Of a stretch of DNA of 64,000 nt, positions 53,401 through 61,979 are shown in pieces; position 1 is the stretch's first letter, and every line of letters begins with the position of its first letter. The stretch covers positions 310,001 to 374,000 of the forward strand of contig NZ_JARHUJ010000008.1 in the NCBI RefSeq assembly GCF_029223285.1, read 5' to 3'. The position numbers and the translations under genes are program-made. The notes below the pieces were generated by a model. The model did not search any database. It worked only from the letters and a program-made list of their open reading frames with translations, and was not told the DNA's origin. This DNA comes from Paraflavitalea sp. CAU 1676. Its GTDB lineage: Bacteria; Bacteroidota; Bacteroidia; Chitinophagales; Chitinophagaceae.

Positions 53401-53563
53401 CTGGGTTGCTGGCAGGCAACGAGAAACTCACCGTTAATGTGGTTGACCGGTGCGATGGCAGCAGGTCAACCTTCAGTGAGGGCAATACCAGCAAGCTGCA
53501 GGCAATGACTGCAATAAAAATCAACACAATCCGGAATGGTGTGATGATAGAACTATGCTTCAT
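50429..53563 (-). CDS. RND-family transporter protein (AcrB/CusA superfamily)
   Basis: 1044 residues, the usual RND length, with twelve expected membrane helices: one near the N-terminus (FRIVLIFIAVIACSLLVL), a group at about 335-490, then a second half repeating the plan. The proton-relay region in helix 4 reads GLMIDNAIVMID, with Asp-Asn in place of the Asp-Asp of AcrB. The periplasmic porter parts are divergent. No adaptor or TolC gene lies on its strand; the nearest lie in the plus-strand cluster 2.7 kb away. It may work with that cluster. Its 3' end touches a broken tRNA copy. Confidence 0.85.
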   Translation of the reverse strand: MKHSSIITPFRIVLIFIAVIACSLLVLPSLKVDLLPSHRSTTLTVSFSLPASNPEILEQQVTSKIEGVCAQLSNLKKINSVSRYDAGYIQLEFHPSTDMQFKRLELAAMLRQVYPQLPPGASYPLISANSNTTRAPEPLLVYSINAPLQPYRIREVAGKHFRDAFAGYQGIRETRLSGVPGLQLSVRFDAAKCQAWQLDPARIMTTLQSYMAEAYPGQLATANGGQYFLQIASPEVSIPMIGDIQLPVAGTVPLRIRDIAEIYQEEQEADSYFRINGNNSVTLSIYANEGENKILIAKKVKQLMDGTKQQLPLDFTTLLEYDDTEFLEREMTKNYQRTGLSALILVIFIIVAYRNWKYLVTLLSGLLVTLLLTILLAWAFRLNIHLYTIAGIAISFGLMIDNAIVMIDHYHRWRNRKIYPALLGATFTTIAALSLIFLLPEEDQQNLVDFAAIIMLALLASLITALWFTPGMYRLLNGSVPVAPATRQPVGQTPWLARCQRYYEQILAGLARYRKTFLLLLLIGFGLPVYLLPSTWEGNAWYHRWYNNSFGSETYRDKYKRPLEKWAGGSLRLFLDNVNERSGYRNPERVMLHVTAEMPYGNTVHQLNGILAEVESYLAQVPGIDKFVTTVYNGQRGSIDISFTEEKQYSSTPYLLKSALVAKSLEWGAVDWNIYGVGLGFTNESGDEIPTFRVLMKGYNYDELERQSDILAQKLLTHKRIQQVNTNTNLEFDEKPGREYLLQLDAKQLALHQTNPQQVLNSVAYRTNQFKATTQVAMNNQLYPLVLKEKIAGRYSQYDLLQNTLQLDSNRKTRIAESGNLEIRATTNSLHRENRQYIRLLSFEFLGTPQTGNEVLTGILKKMNLEMPVGYSAIHQGGNDAWEKGVRKYGLIGILILAIFMLGSILFENLRQPLAIICMIPVSFMGLFLTFYGGSFYFDQGGYAAFIMLGGLVANAAIFLINDFNNLKKKEPVENRNSTLKKAIAYRAKTILLTTISTCCGLIPFVLEGQQEVFWFSLAVGTLGGLATALFAIFFLLPVLLWKK

Positions 53564-53769
53564 GCTAGTTGCGGGACATGGTTTTGACAGTCAATTAAAT
53601 AATGGGATCAATGGAGGTGCGTATCAAACAAATTTAACGGTAACAGTATTAAATAGCTGTTTGTAATATAAAAATAGTTTTTGTTTTGTTGCCTTCACGT
53701 TGTTATATTTATTGTAGATAGCAGCTACTCCGGGTTTCTAATTCCCATTAACCTTATTCATCAACGCAG

Positions 53770-54009
53770 ATGCCAAAACAGTACCTTGATCGCCTGCAAA
53801 CCCTCGACAGGCTTATACGCATTAAAGGCACGGGAACTCCTAAACAACTGGCTGACCGGCTTGATATTTCTGAGAGGACATTGTACAGGCTTATCGATAC
53901 CATGCGTTCATTGGGCGCACCCATAGCATACTCCGAGTCCAGGCAGTCCTACTATTATATAGAAGAGGGCACTTTCACTTTTAATTTTCAGCGTTATACC
54001 ACAGCTTAA
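53770..54009 (+). CDS. Small HTH transcriptional regulator
   Basis: 79 residues. It is essentially one winged-helix/HTH_11 domain: QYLDRLQTLDRLIRIKGTGT, then PKQLADRLDISERTLYRLID as the recognition part, MRSLGAPIAYSESRQSYYYI as the wing. There is no effector domain (WYL or other), so it may be controlled by level or by a partner. It is the first gene of the plus-strand peptide/RND cluster and divergent from the minus-strand RND gene across 206 bases, a good position to regulate both. Confidence 0.8.
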   Translation: MPKQYLDRLQTLDRLIRIKGTGTPKQLADRLDISERTLYRLIDTMRSLGAPIAYSESRQSYYYIEEGTFTFNFQRYTTA

Positions 54010-54133
54010 AAAAGATAAACGATGTATCGTACTGCCAGTACGTGGCAGTATGACTTTGTAAACTTGTCTTAATATTTCCCATACCGGTTAGGAAATAGAA
54101 ACAATTTTGATTCATTTCTTAAATCATTTAACC

Positions 54134-54385
54134 ATGAATGCTTCCAAGAGGTCAGGTAAGAAAATGATCATGGCGCTGGCAATTGCCGCTATGACCATGG
54201 GTATCATCAGTACATTTTCCACAGAAGCCAAAGCTGTTGTTGAGCCACCCAAGGGTAACTGGGTAGAAACAAATTGTGTTTGTCCTGGAGGTAAAATTGT
54301 TGGTAATTCCAATAATTGCAATCCCGGCACTGCCAATTGCAACGACAATGACTGCAGTCATACTTCCTGTGGAGGTGTTTCATAA
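54134..54385 (+). CDS. Small secreted cysteine-rich peptide precursor
   Basis: 83 residues from ATG 54134 (MNASKRSGKKMIMALAIAAM); an earlier in-frame ATG gives a poor leader. The signal peptide probably ends at STEAKA. The mature part of about 45 residues, from VVEPPKGNWVETNCVCPGGK to CSHTSCGGVS, holds six cysteines in two clusters and many Asn and Gly, which would suit three disulfides. I recognise no family; size, leader and neighbours recall the small NVEALA-type proteins of Bacteroides that sit beside beta-propeller lipoproteins, but the sequence is not clearly related. The function is unknown. Confidence 0.75.
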   Translation: MNASKRSGKKMIMALAIAAMTMGIISTFSTEAKAVVEPPKGNWVETNCVCPGGKIVGNSNNCNPGTANCNDNDCSHTSCGGVS

Positions 54386-54447
54386 TCTTCAAAGTATAAT
54401 GAAAGGTTGGGGGATCATATTACCCCGACCTTTCCTGTAAACCCAAT

Positions 54448-55656
54448 ATGTATATGGTCGTTAATCTTTTACGCAAGGCTTTTAAAGGCATTGCCTTGTT
54501 TGCGTTGCCGGTAATTATTCTGTTCGGATGCGCCAGCGGTGACAAGAAGAATAATGTTTTGGTGATCGACGAGGCGATTACGCCGCTTCCTTTGTTCGAG
54601 AAAGATAAATATGATTCGCTGGTATCGCCCGGCAAAATTATTAAGGCGGCAATCCCGCTCAAATTTCAGTTGTCAGGAATTGGCAATAGCATTGTCGCCG
54701 AGGCTGCGAGTATCTTTGTGGCTGATCATAAATATTATGTATGGGATAAAAAGTTTTCGGGTCTTAAGGTATTTGATGAGAACGGTAACTATCTCTTCCA
54801 GGTTGGAAAAGTGGGGAAGGGGCCGGGAGAGTATATCAAGATCTTTGATGTTAAGTTTGTCGATTCTTCCAGGATCATCCTGCTGTGCGATGCTGTCAAT
54901 TTGCTGTACTTCGATCTGGCTGGAAACTACCTGAAAACCACCAGCCTCGGTATGTTTGCCTACACGTTTTCGATCACCCCGACAGGAGATTTCCTGTTTT
55001 ACATCAACAATAATTTTTCGGAGAAAAGCAAGCAGTTCAATGTGGTGCTTACGGATTCAACGATCAAGGTGCTGGACCGGTTCTTTGAAAGTGAGATGAA
55101 GGATGATCCTGCTTCCTTCGATTATACCGGTTTCCTGAATAATGATATCGGTAATTCGCTGTACGCCATTCCTTTTGATGATAAGGTCTTTGCTTTTAAT
55201 GGCGGAGCTTTCCGGGTTCAATACAAATTTAACCTTGGTGCCAATAAGCTGGCAGAGTCGATCATTAATAATAATGTACGTTCGAGAGCGGCTGAGCGCA
55301 GAAAGGCAGATTATATTGGTAGTGAATTTTTCGAAGGGCAGCATTACCTGTTCTTTTCTTACAAGGAGGATGACAGGATTTTGTACGGTATCCTGGACAA
55401 GCAAAAAAATACGCTCAATACTGCCCTGAACATAGAAAGAACCGATGACTATTTGTCGCGCTTGTTCTATGTTCCCCTTGGCCGTGTTGGTGATACGTTG
55501 CTGGTAGGTGTGCAACCGGAAAAGATCATTTATCTGAGAGACACGCACAAGGATTATCTTGAAATGATCAAAGTGTCTAACAAGCCTTTATATGATATGA
55601 TCCAGTCCTTTCACGCAACCGACAATATGGTGCTCCTGAAATGCGTGCTGAAATAA
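54448..55656 (+). CDS. 6-bladed beta-propeller lipoprotein
   Basis: 402 residues. The lipobox LFGC (after ALFALPVIILFG) gives a lipid at a Cys near residue 28. The body has the propeller signature DENGNYLFQVGKVGKGPGEY (GxGPGEY motif) near residue 125, preceded by HKYYVWDKKFSGLKVF and followed by LLYFDLAGNYLKTT and other blade-like strands. This is the Bacteroidota family of 6-bladed beta-propeller (BF3164-like) lipoproteins that are often found beside small secreted peptides, as here. The function is unknown; recognition of a peptide or glycan is plausible. It starts 62 bases after the peptide gene. Confidence 0.82.
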   Translation: MYMVVNLLRKAFKGIALFALPVIILFGCASGDKKNNVLVIDEAITPLPLFEKDKYDSLVSPGKIIKAAIPLKFQLSGIGNSIVAEAASIFVADHKYYVWDKKFSGLKVFDENGNYLFQVGKVGKGPGEYIKIFDVKFVDSSRIILLCDAVNLLYFDLAGNYLKTTSLGMFAYTFSITPTGDFLFYINNNFSEKSKQFNVVLTDSTIKVLDRFFESEMKDDPASFDYTGFLNNDIGNSLYAIPFDDKVFAFNGGAFRVQYKFNLGANKLAESIINNNVRSRAAERRKADYIGSEFFEGQHYLFFSYKEDDRILYGILDKQKNTLNTALNIERTDDYLSRLFYVPLGRVGDTLLVGVQPEKIIYLRDTHKDYLEMIKVSNKPLYDMIQSFHATDNMVLLKCVLK

Positions 55657-55725
55657 AGAAACCAGTCTGCAGATGCTTTCAGGTGTTTGCGGGGAAGGTA
55701 TTATTGATCCGTTAATTGTTTAATC

Positions 55726-56163
55726 ATGCGTTTATTCAACCTGTCCGTATTGCTGGCAGCGGGTATTGTTTGCGCTTTGGTCACGGGGTTTGGCGGCTGT
55801 GCCTCCCGGCAAGCCAAACCTGTTGTACAGAAGCCTACCAGGGTAGAGGTGGACTCGACCGTGAAAAATCTTGGTGATATTGAACAACATAGTAATTCGG
55901 TTGCTGTGTTTCGCGTCAGGAACGTGGGCGACGTTCCGCTTGTACTTTCTTCGGTAAAGCCAGATTGCCATTGTACCGGCGCCCAATGGGATACTGCCGC
56001 CGTTATGCCGAATGCGTATACCGAAATCAGGGTCACCTATGATTCGGAAGCGCTGGGCTTTTTTCAACAGTCTGTTGACATTGAATTGAATACCGCCGAG
56101 CAACATCTGGTTTGTCTTATCCGGGGGAAGGTGGTTGCCGGCAACCGTCCCCACGGCCTATGA
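55726..56163 (+). CDS. DUF1573 family lipoprotein
   Basis: 145 residues. Lipobox FGGC (VTGFGGCASRQAK). The DUF1573 domain is seen in LGDIEQHSNSVAVFRVRNVG, DVPLVLSSVKPDCHCTGAQW and TEIRVTYDSEALGFFQQSVD: the immunoglobulin-like fold with the conserved DCHC cysteines. Its role is unknown; in Bacteroidota it commonly accompanies beta-propeller lipoproteins and small secreted peptides. It lies 70 bases after the propeller gene and 110 before the adaptor gene, in the same orientation. Confidence 0.85.
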   Translation: MRLFNLSVLLAAGIVCALVTGFGGCASRQAKPVVQKPTRVEVDSTVKNLGDIEQHSNSVAVFRVRNVGDVPLVLSSVKPDCHCTGAQWDTAAVMPNAYTEIRVTYDSEALGFFQQSVDIELNTAEQHLVCLIRGKVVAGNRPHGL

Positions 56164-56273
56164 GGCGGGTGGGGCAGAACTTTCGGTTATAGGGTGCATT
56201 TGCCGTTATGCGTTCGTTTTTTGGTTATTAATAGTTTATCTTTATCCGTAGCAACAGTACAATAACCGAAACT

Positions 56274-57425
56274 ATGAGAAAGTTCCCAATCCGGGTGCTT
56301 GCCTGCCTTTTGAGCGGTGCCTGGTTCTGTATATGCGCTCTCTCCTGCGATTCCGCAGCCACTCCTGCAGGCCATGCCGACAATCAAAACTTTACCGGAA
56401 TCCGTGTTAGCAAAACCACTTCATCGGTTACGACCGTCGTGGCAGAGGTTCGTCTTTTTCAGTACCTGATCCAATCAAACGGGAAAATAAGATCCTTTAA
56501 AGAGCAGCTCGTATTTGCTGAAAATGCCGGGCGGGTAACCGTTTGTCATGCCAGTACCGGCGCCCGGTTCGGATCGGGCAGTTTGATCGTTCAAGTCGAC
56601 ACGGCTGCGATCCGGCAAAAGGTAGAAAGGGTGAAGCTGGCGCAGTTCAATGCGTTGCGCGAGTATGAAAGTCAGTTGCTGGGTTATGAAACACTCCTGA
56701 AGGACAAGAGTAAAGAACAGGCGGCTGATATCCGGAAGAAGTTGCGGATCAGTACGGGGCTTGCCATTGCTGAGCAGGAGCTGCTGGAGTTGAAAACCGA
56801 GATGGAGAAAACGATGATCAGAGCTCCCTTTAGCGGCATCCTGGCGGATGTGAAGGTACAAGCCGGTGAGCTGTTGAAGCCGGGGCAGGAGCTATTCCGG
56901 ATATACGATCCCCAGCACCTGCTGCTGGAAGTAAAAGTATTGGAATCGGATATACCGTTGATCAGGAAGGGGACGCCGGCCGAATTGTCGCCTGTTTCAG
57001 ATGCGGAACAGGTTTTCGGCGCCACTGTGGCTGAGATCAATCCTTACGTCGATGAACATGGCCTTGTTACTATAAAACTTGCCGTAGGCGCCAGGCGCGA
57101 TCAACCGGGGGCCGGCCGAATGACGGAGCGGATGTTATTTCCCGGAATGAACTGCATGGCTGTGATCCGGGTGCCGGCCGCCAGGTCTTTGCTGGTGCCA
57201 AAAGATGCCGTGGTTATGCGGAGCGGGAGGGCAGTCGTGTTTACCGTTGAACAACAGAAAGCGCATTGGCACTATGTAGTTACCGGCAGAGAGAATGGTC
57301 AGGAGATCGAGATCAAAGAGGGATTGAAGCCCGGTGTTCAGGTTATCACTTCTAATAATCTGCAGCTGGCCCACGAAGCCCCGGTAGAGGTGGTGAAATC
57401 AGCAGATACGCTATTAAAGGAATAA
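56274..57425 (+). CDS. RND efflux periplasmic adaptor (membrane fusion protein), lipoprotein
   Basis: 383 residues. The N-terminus ICALSCDSAATPAGHADNQN has a lipobox-like LSC. The layout is that of an HlyD/AcrA adaptor: lipoyl half (GRVTVCHASTGARFGSGSLI), a short helical hairpin (about 115-175), second lipoyl half (MIRAPFSGILADVKVQAGEL), beta-barrel (LLEVKVLESDIPLIRKGTPA) and membrane-proximal domain (LLVPKDAVVMRSGRAVVFTV to DGLKPG-like LKPGVQVITSNN). It would link the RND pump to the TolC channel, whose genes follow (34 bases, then overlapping). Confidence 0.9.
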   Translation: MRKFPIRVLACLLSGAWFCICALSCDSAATPAGHADNQNFTGIRVSKTTSSVTTVVAEVRLFQYLIQSNGKIRSFKEQLVFAENAGRVTVCHASTGARFGSGSLIVQVDTAAIRQKVERVKLAQFNALREYESQLLGYETLLKDKSKEQAADIRKKLRISTGLAIAEQELLELKTEMEKTMIRAPFSGILADVKVQAGELLKPGQELFRIYDPQHLLLEVKVLESDIPLIRKGTPAELSPVSDAEQVFGATVAEINPYVDEHGLVTIKLAVGARRDQPGAGRMTERMLFPGMNCMAVIRVPAARSLLVPKDAVVMRSGRAVVFTVEQQKAHWHYVVTGRENGQEIEIKEGLKPGVQVITSNNLQLAHEAPVEVVKSADTLLKE

Positions 57426-57459
57426 ACGATATCTTTCAACAACCCACTTCATCAGCCGA

Positions 57460-60400
57460 ATGGTTCGCTACCTGATCCAACGCCCCATCGCAGTGCTCAT
57501 GATCTTTGCTGCCTTGCTGATAGCGGGGCTCGTAGTGATCGGCAAAATACCGGTTTCCCTGTTGCCCAATGTCGATGTTCCCCGGGTGATGGTGCGGGTA
57601 CATTATCCCAATGTATCAGCATCGGTGATGGAGGAGCGTGTTGTGAGGCCCTTGCGTGAAAGCCTGATGAACATCAACAACCTGAAGTCGATCGATAGCC
57701 GTTCCGGCAATCACGCAGGCCTTGTGTACCTGACGTTTGAATATGGTACGCGAATGAACCTTGCGTTCATTGAAGTGAATGAGCAAATTGACAGGATCAC
57801 GGCTTCGTTGCCGCGTGATATGCAGCGGCCGCAGGTAGCACGGATCAATACCGCCGATATTCCAGTGATCCGGCTACAGGTAATTCCGAAGGCAGGTACC
57901 TCTATCGGTGAGGTAACTTCCCTGACGGAGAAGGTTTTGAAAAAGCGTTTGGAACAATTAAACGGCGTTTCGCTGGTAGACATCAACGGCGTACGGAAGG
58001 ATATCATTGGCGTGATTCCCGATGGTGCGAAACTGTCGGCGGTGCAACTTACCGAGCAGGATATTTCTGAGGCCATCCGGAATGCCAACCGTGAGTTGGG
58101 TGGTTTGAGCGTGACGGCCGGGCAGTATCGATATTTTGTGAAACTGGCCAATAGGCTCGAGGATGTTCATACGATCGGCCAGTTGCCGATCACCCTGAAG
58201 GATGGCACCGTTATCAGACTCAACCAGGTGGCCCGCCTGGAGCAAACGTCGGAAATACCCACGGGCTATCATTTTTACAATGGAAAGGAAGGGCTCGTTG
58301 TTACGATACAAAAACAGCCGGATAGCCGGATGAATGAATTGGTGCCGCTGGTAAAGGAGGCGGTGGAGCTGTTTAAACGGGAGTATCCACAGGTTCAATT
58401 CGAGCTTACGCAGGACCAAACCTTTTTATTGGATGCCGGGATAGGCAACCTGGAGCAGGACCTGTTGTATGGCGGCATTCTCACTATTCTATTGTTGTTC
58501 CTCTTTCTGGGTAATTGGGCTTCTCCCTCCCTGATGAGCATCAGTATCCCTCTTTCGCTGATCATCACGTTCATCTTCTTCTACCTGTTTGGCATCTCTT
58601 TCAACATCATTTCCTTATCGGGGCTGGCCCTTGGTATTGGCATGCTGATCGACAACTCCATTGTCGTTATCGATAGCATCACGCGCAAGCGGGTTGCCGG
58701 CAAAGGGATGCTCGAAAGCAGTGTGGAAGGAACCAATGAGGTCATTGCTCCGGTGATCAGCCAGGTGCTGACCACTATAGCGGTGTACGCGCCCCTGATC
58801 CTGCTGAGCGGAATGGCAGGAGCGCTGGTATTTGATCAGGCCATTGGTTTGACGATCTCTCTGTCTGTATCGTTGCTTGTTGCCTTTATTCTGGCGCCGC
58901 TTCTGTATAAGTTGTTGTTGAAGACACCGCCGGATCGATTGAAGAAGGATACCGCTTTATACGCGTTTGTGGCAAAGGGATATCATGCCATGATCCATCA
59001 CATTCTACAACGCAAGCTGCTGTATTTCCTGCTCACGATCTTCCTGATGCCTATCGGCATTTGGCTGGCGACAAAGGTTCCCATTACCGGGTTGCCTAAA
59101 CTTGAAAAAAGAGAAAGCCTGGTCATGATCGATTGGAATGAAGCGATCGACGCCCGGGAAAACCTGCAGCGTATCCGGCACTTGTATGGAACTATTCAGC
59201 CTTTTTGCCAGGTGGCCGAAGCCGAGGTTGGTATCAAGCAATTCCTGTTGCAGGCGGGCGGGAGCAATATTCAGCAAGCTGAGTTATATTTTGCCTGCAA
59301 TGACGAAGCGACCAAAATGAGGACCGATAAACTGGTTGCCAGCTGGCTACAGGAAAAGCACCCCCTGGCTGCGCTGCAGATCATTGACGCACCCAATGCT
59401 TTTACACAACTGTTCAACTCGACGGCTCCCTATTTTGAGGCCCGTTTTAAGCCATCTGGTAACCAGCCAGCAGGCAATGAATATGCGGACTTCGATCATC
59501 TACTTGCACAATTGCCGAAGCCGTACGAAGCGGGAGCGGGCCTGCTCGACGAGCCGAATGTTTCGGTGGTGCTTGACTATAACAAGCTGTCGCTATACGA
59601 TGTTGACCGGAGCGTTATTGAAGAAGCTCTTCAACAACAGTTTGGTGTTTATACCGTATCTGACATCAGACGGTTTGGAGATAACCGGTCGATCCAGTTA
59701 CAATCGGCCTATCAGGCTGTTGAGGCCAAGCTGGGTATCCTGGTTGTAAGCCGGCAGGGTGTTTCTTATCCACTGAACAACTTCGTTACCCTCCATAAAG
59801 GTGTGCATGCTAAATTCATTACTGCTGATAAGTCGGGCCCCTATCGCTCAGTTGCCTATACGAAGGATAAACAGGATATTCCTGCACTACAACAGCAGAT
59901 TGCTACGCTCGCCACGCAACATAGTTTGAATGTTGAATTTACAGGTCAGTATTTCGATGACCGCCAGCAGGTAAAACAGCTTTGGATGATCTTCCTGATC
60001 GTGTTGTTCCTGCTTTATTTTATCCTGGCTGTTCAATATGAAGACCTGGTGCAACCCATCATCGTCATGCTTACGATCCCTTTGGGTATTACAGGCGGTA
60101 TGTTCCTGTTGTGGGTGACAGGAGGTACGCTGGATGTGATGGCTGTTATCGGTTTTATTGTGATCCTGGGCCTCATTGTGGATGATCCCATCTTAAAGAT
60201 TGAAACGTTGAACCGCCTCGAAAAGCGATATGCTCAACAGGGCCTTCCATTCAATGAAAAATTGCTGGAGCGAATGATCCATGAAGCGGGCGATATTTGT
60301 TTGAAGCCATTGCTGATGGTTTCGCTGACGACCAGTATTGCGCTGGTGCCTGTATTGTTTGTGGGCGGTATCGGCAATGATCTGCAAAAACCTTTGGCGA

Positions 60401-60519
60401 TCGTCATTATTGGCGGCCTTACGATCGGCACCTTTTTTACGACCTGGTTTATTCCGCTTGCCTATTGGCAGGTGGCCAAATGGAGGAACCGGAAAAACCG
60501 CCAACAACCTTTGCTATGA
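57460..60519 (+). CDS. RND-family transporter permease
   Basis: 1019 residues. Helix 1 is VLMIFAALLIAGLVVIGKIP, followed by LLPNVDVPRVMVRVHYPNVS as in hydrophobe/amphiphile exporters. The helix-4 relay region reads GMLIDNSIVVIDS (Asp-Asn), and helix 10 reads LGLIVDDPILKIETLNR, with two acidic residues at the position where AcrB has Lys940. Two repeated halves and twelve helices fit the family, but the second periplasmic half has diverged. It forms an operon with the adaptor (34 bases before) and the TolC-like gene, whose ATG overlaps its stop by 4 bases. The substrate is unknown; the peptide gene upstream makes export of a peptide conceivable. Confidence 0.9.
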   Translation: MVRYLIQRPIAVLMIFAALLIAGLVVIGKIPVSLLPNVDVPRVMVRVHYPNVSASVMEERVVRPLRESLMNINNLKSIDSRSGNHAGLVYLTFEYGTRMNLAFIEVNEQIDRITASLPRDMQRPQVARINTADIPVIRLQVIPKAGTSIGEVTSLTEKVLKKRLEQLNGVSLVDINGVRKDIIGVIPDGAKLSAVQLTEQDISEAIRNANRELGGLSVTAGQYRYFVKLANRLEDVHTIGQLPITLKDGTVIRLNQVARLEQTSEIPTGYHFYNGKEGLVVTIQKQPDSRMNELVPLVKEAVELFKREYPQVQFELTQDQTFLLDAGIGNLEQDLLYGGILTILLLFLFLGNWASPSLMSISIPLSLIITFIFFYLFGISFNIISLSGLALGIGMLIDNSIVVIDSITRKRVAGKGMLESSVEGTNEVIAPVISQVLTTIAVYAPLILLSGMAGALVFDQAIGLTISLSVSLLVAFILAPLLYKLLLKTPPDRLKKDTALYAFVAKGYHAMIHHILQRKLLYFLLTIFLMPIGIWLATKVPITGLPKLEKRESLVMIDWNEAIDARENLQRIRHLYGTIQPFCQVAEAEVGIKQFLLQAGGSNIQQAELYFACNDEATKMRTDKLVASWLQEKHPLAALQIIDAPNAFTQLFNSTAPYFEARFKPSGNQPAGNEYADFDHLLAQLPKPYEAGAGLLDEPNVSVVLDYNKLSLYDVDRSVIEEALQQQFGVYTVSDIRRFGDNRSIQLQSAYQAVEAKLGILVVSRQGVSYPLNNFVTLHKGVHAKFITADKSGPYRSVAYTKDKQDIPALQQQIATLATQHSLNVEFTGQYFDDRQQVKQLWMIFLIVLFLLYFILAVQYEDLVQPIIVMLTIPLGITGGMFLLWVTGGTLDVMAVIGFIVILGLIVDDPILKIETLNRLEKRYAQQGLPFNEKLLERMIHEAGDICLKPLLMVSLTTSIALVPVLFVGGIGNDLQKPLAIVIIGGLTIGTFFTTWFIPLAYWQVAKWRNRKNRQQPLL

Positions 60520-61979
60520 AGAAGATTTTATGGATACTTGCCTGCTGGACGGTTTGGGTAACGATTGCCCACGCGCAGCAACCTTCGGGCCTCACGTTAT
60601 CGGATATCATTCACCAGGCCCAGTCGCTGTCGACCCGCTTCAGGCTTGCGCAAACGCAAAAGGAGATCAGCCATTACCAGTTTCTCACTTATAAAAGTGA
60701 CCTTAACCCGCAGATATCGTTGTATGGCAATGCGCCGGTATACAATAAAGAGTATTATGCGGTTCGGCAACCCGATGGTACCATCAAGTTTCAATCCATC
60801 AACCAACTGAACAACAATATCGGTTTCAGTTTGAGCCAGCAGGTTCCGCTAACCGGTGGTGTTCTGTCGCTGAATACCGACCTCACCCGTTTTGATGATT
60901 TCAGGAGTAAAACAAAACAATACAGTGGCACGCCGGTCTTTCTACAGCTTTCGCAACCCCTGTTTGCTTTCAATGAATTGAAATGGCGAAAAAAGATAGA
61001 GCCGCTGAAGCTGGAAGAATCGAAAAAAGTGTATTCGCAGGAGATGGAAAATATTGCGCGGGATGCGACGCGCCTGTATTTCGATGTACTGGATGCGCAG
61101 AATGATATGCAGATCGCCGAGGTGAACCTGACTAATAGCCGGCGTAATTATGAAACCGAACAAAAAAGGATCGATCTGGGTACCACGACGGAAGATAAGT
61201 TGTTGCAGCTGGAACTGCAGATGCTACGCAGCAGTCAGGACCTGGAAAAAGCCCGGTACAACTACCAGGTGGCTCAGCTGGCACTCAAATCCTTCGTTGG
61301 GATCAAAGGCAATGATGAGTTGTTGCTTGTTGCCCCGGAGGAGATCCCTTACCTGCGTATTTCGATCACGGATGCCTTTGACTGGGCAAAAAAGAACAGG
61401 CCCGAATTCATTGCCTTTAAGCGGAAGATGGAGGAGGCGCAGCGGGATGTGGCCCAGGCAAGAGCGGCCAAACAGCAGGTAAACCTGTTGGCCAGCTACG
61501 GGCTTAACAATGCCGGCAATACGATCGGCAACGTGTACCAAAACCCCAATAACCAGCAACGGTTTATCGTTGGGTTCAACATACCTATTGTTGACTGGGG
61601 GCGCAGAAAAGCCCGGTACAATACTGCAAAGGCCATCGAAAAACTGACGGAAACCACCAATGAGATGGATGAGTCGACCATCTACCAGGAGATCACCACG
61701 CTGGTAAAGAATGTGGACCTGCTGAAGGCGAATATTGGCCTTGCCCGCAAAACAGATTCTGTTGCTCACCGGCGTTACCTGATCGCCAATAATCTTTTTC
61801 AGATCGGAAAGTTATCTGTTACCGATCTTAATCTTGCCCAATCGGAAAAGGATAATGCCCGCCGCGATTACATCGACGCCCTCCGGTCGTATTGGGACGT
61901 TTACTATGCCATCCGGCGTGTGACCTTGTACGACTTCGAGAAGAACAAGGGTCTGTTGGCGGCGGATGAACCGCGGTGA
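60516..61979 (+). CDS. TolC-family outer-membrane channel
   Basis: 487 residues from ATG 60516, which overlaps the stop of the RND gene (ATGA); the signal peptide ends near IAHAQQ. The two outer-membrane-efflux-protein (OEP) repeats are visible as long helices (LNLAQSEKDNARRDYIDALR in the second, ATRLYFDVLDAQNDMQIAEV in the first) and beta strands (NNIGFSLSQQVPLTGGVLSL, RFIVGFNIPIVDWGRRKARY). It forms the outer-membrane exit duct of the tripartite pump made with the adaptor and permease. It is the last gene of the cluster. Confidence 0.9.
   Translation: MKKILWILACWTVWVTIAHAQQPSGLTLSDIIHQAQSLSTRFRLAQTQKEISHYQFLTYKSDLNPQISLYGNAPVYNKEYYAVRQPDGTIKFQSINQLNNNIGFSLSQQVPLTGGVLSLNTDLTRFDDFRSKTKQYSGTPVFLQLSQPLFAFNELKWRKKIEPLKLEESKKVYSQEMENIARDATRLYFDVLDAQNDMQIAEVNLTNSRRNYETEQKRIDLGTTTEDKLLQLELQMLRSSQDLEKARYNYQVAQLALKSFVGIKGNDELLLVAPEEIPYLRISITDAFDWAKKNRPEFIAFKRKMEEAQRDVAQARAAKQQVNLLASYGLNNAGNTIGNVYQNPNNQQRFIVGFNIPIVDWGRRKARYNTAKAIEKLTETTNEMDESTIYQEITTLVKNVDLLKANIGLARKTDSVAHRRYLIANNLFQIGKLSVTDLNLAQSEKDNARRDYIDALRSYWDVYYAIRRVTLYDFEKNKGLLAADEPR

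Noticed and set aside
50429-53563. A complete second efflux operon around the minus-strand RND gene
   Set aside because: No adaptor or TolC gene lies on its strand; the next plus-strand gene upstream of it is the HTH regulator.
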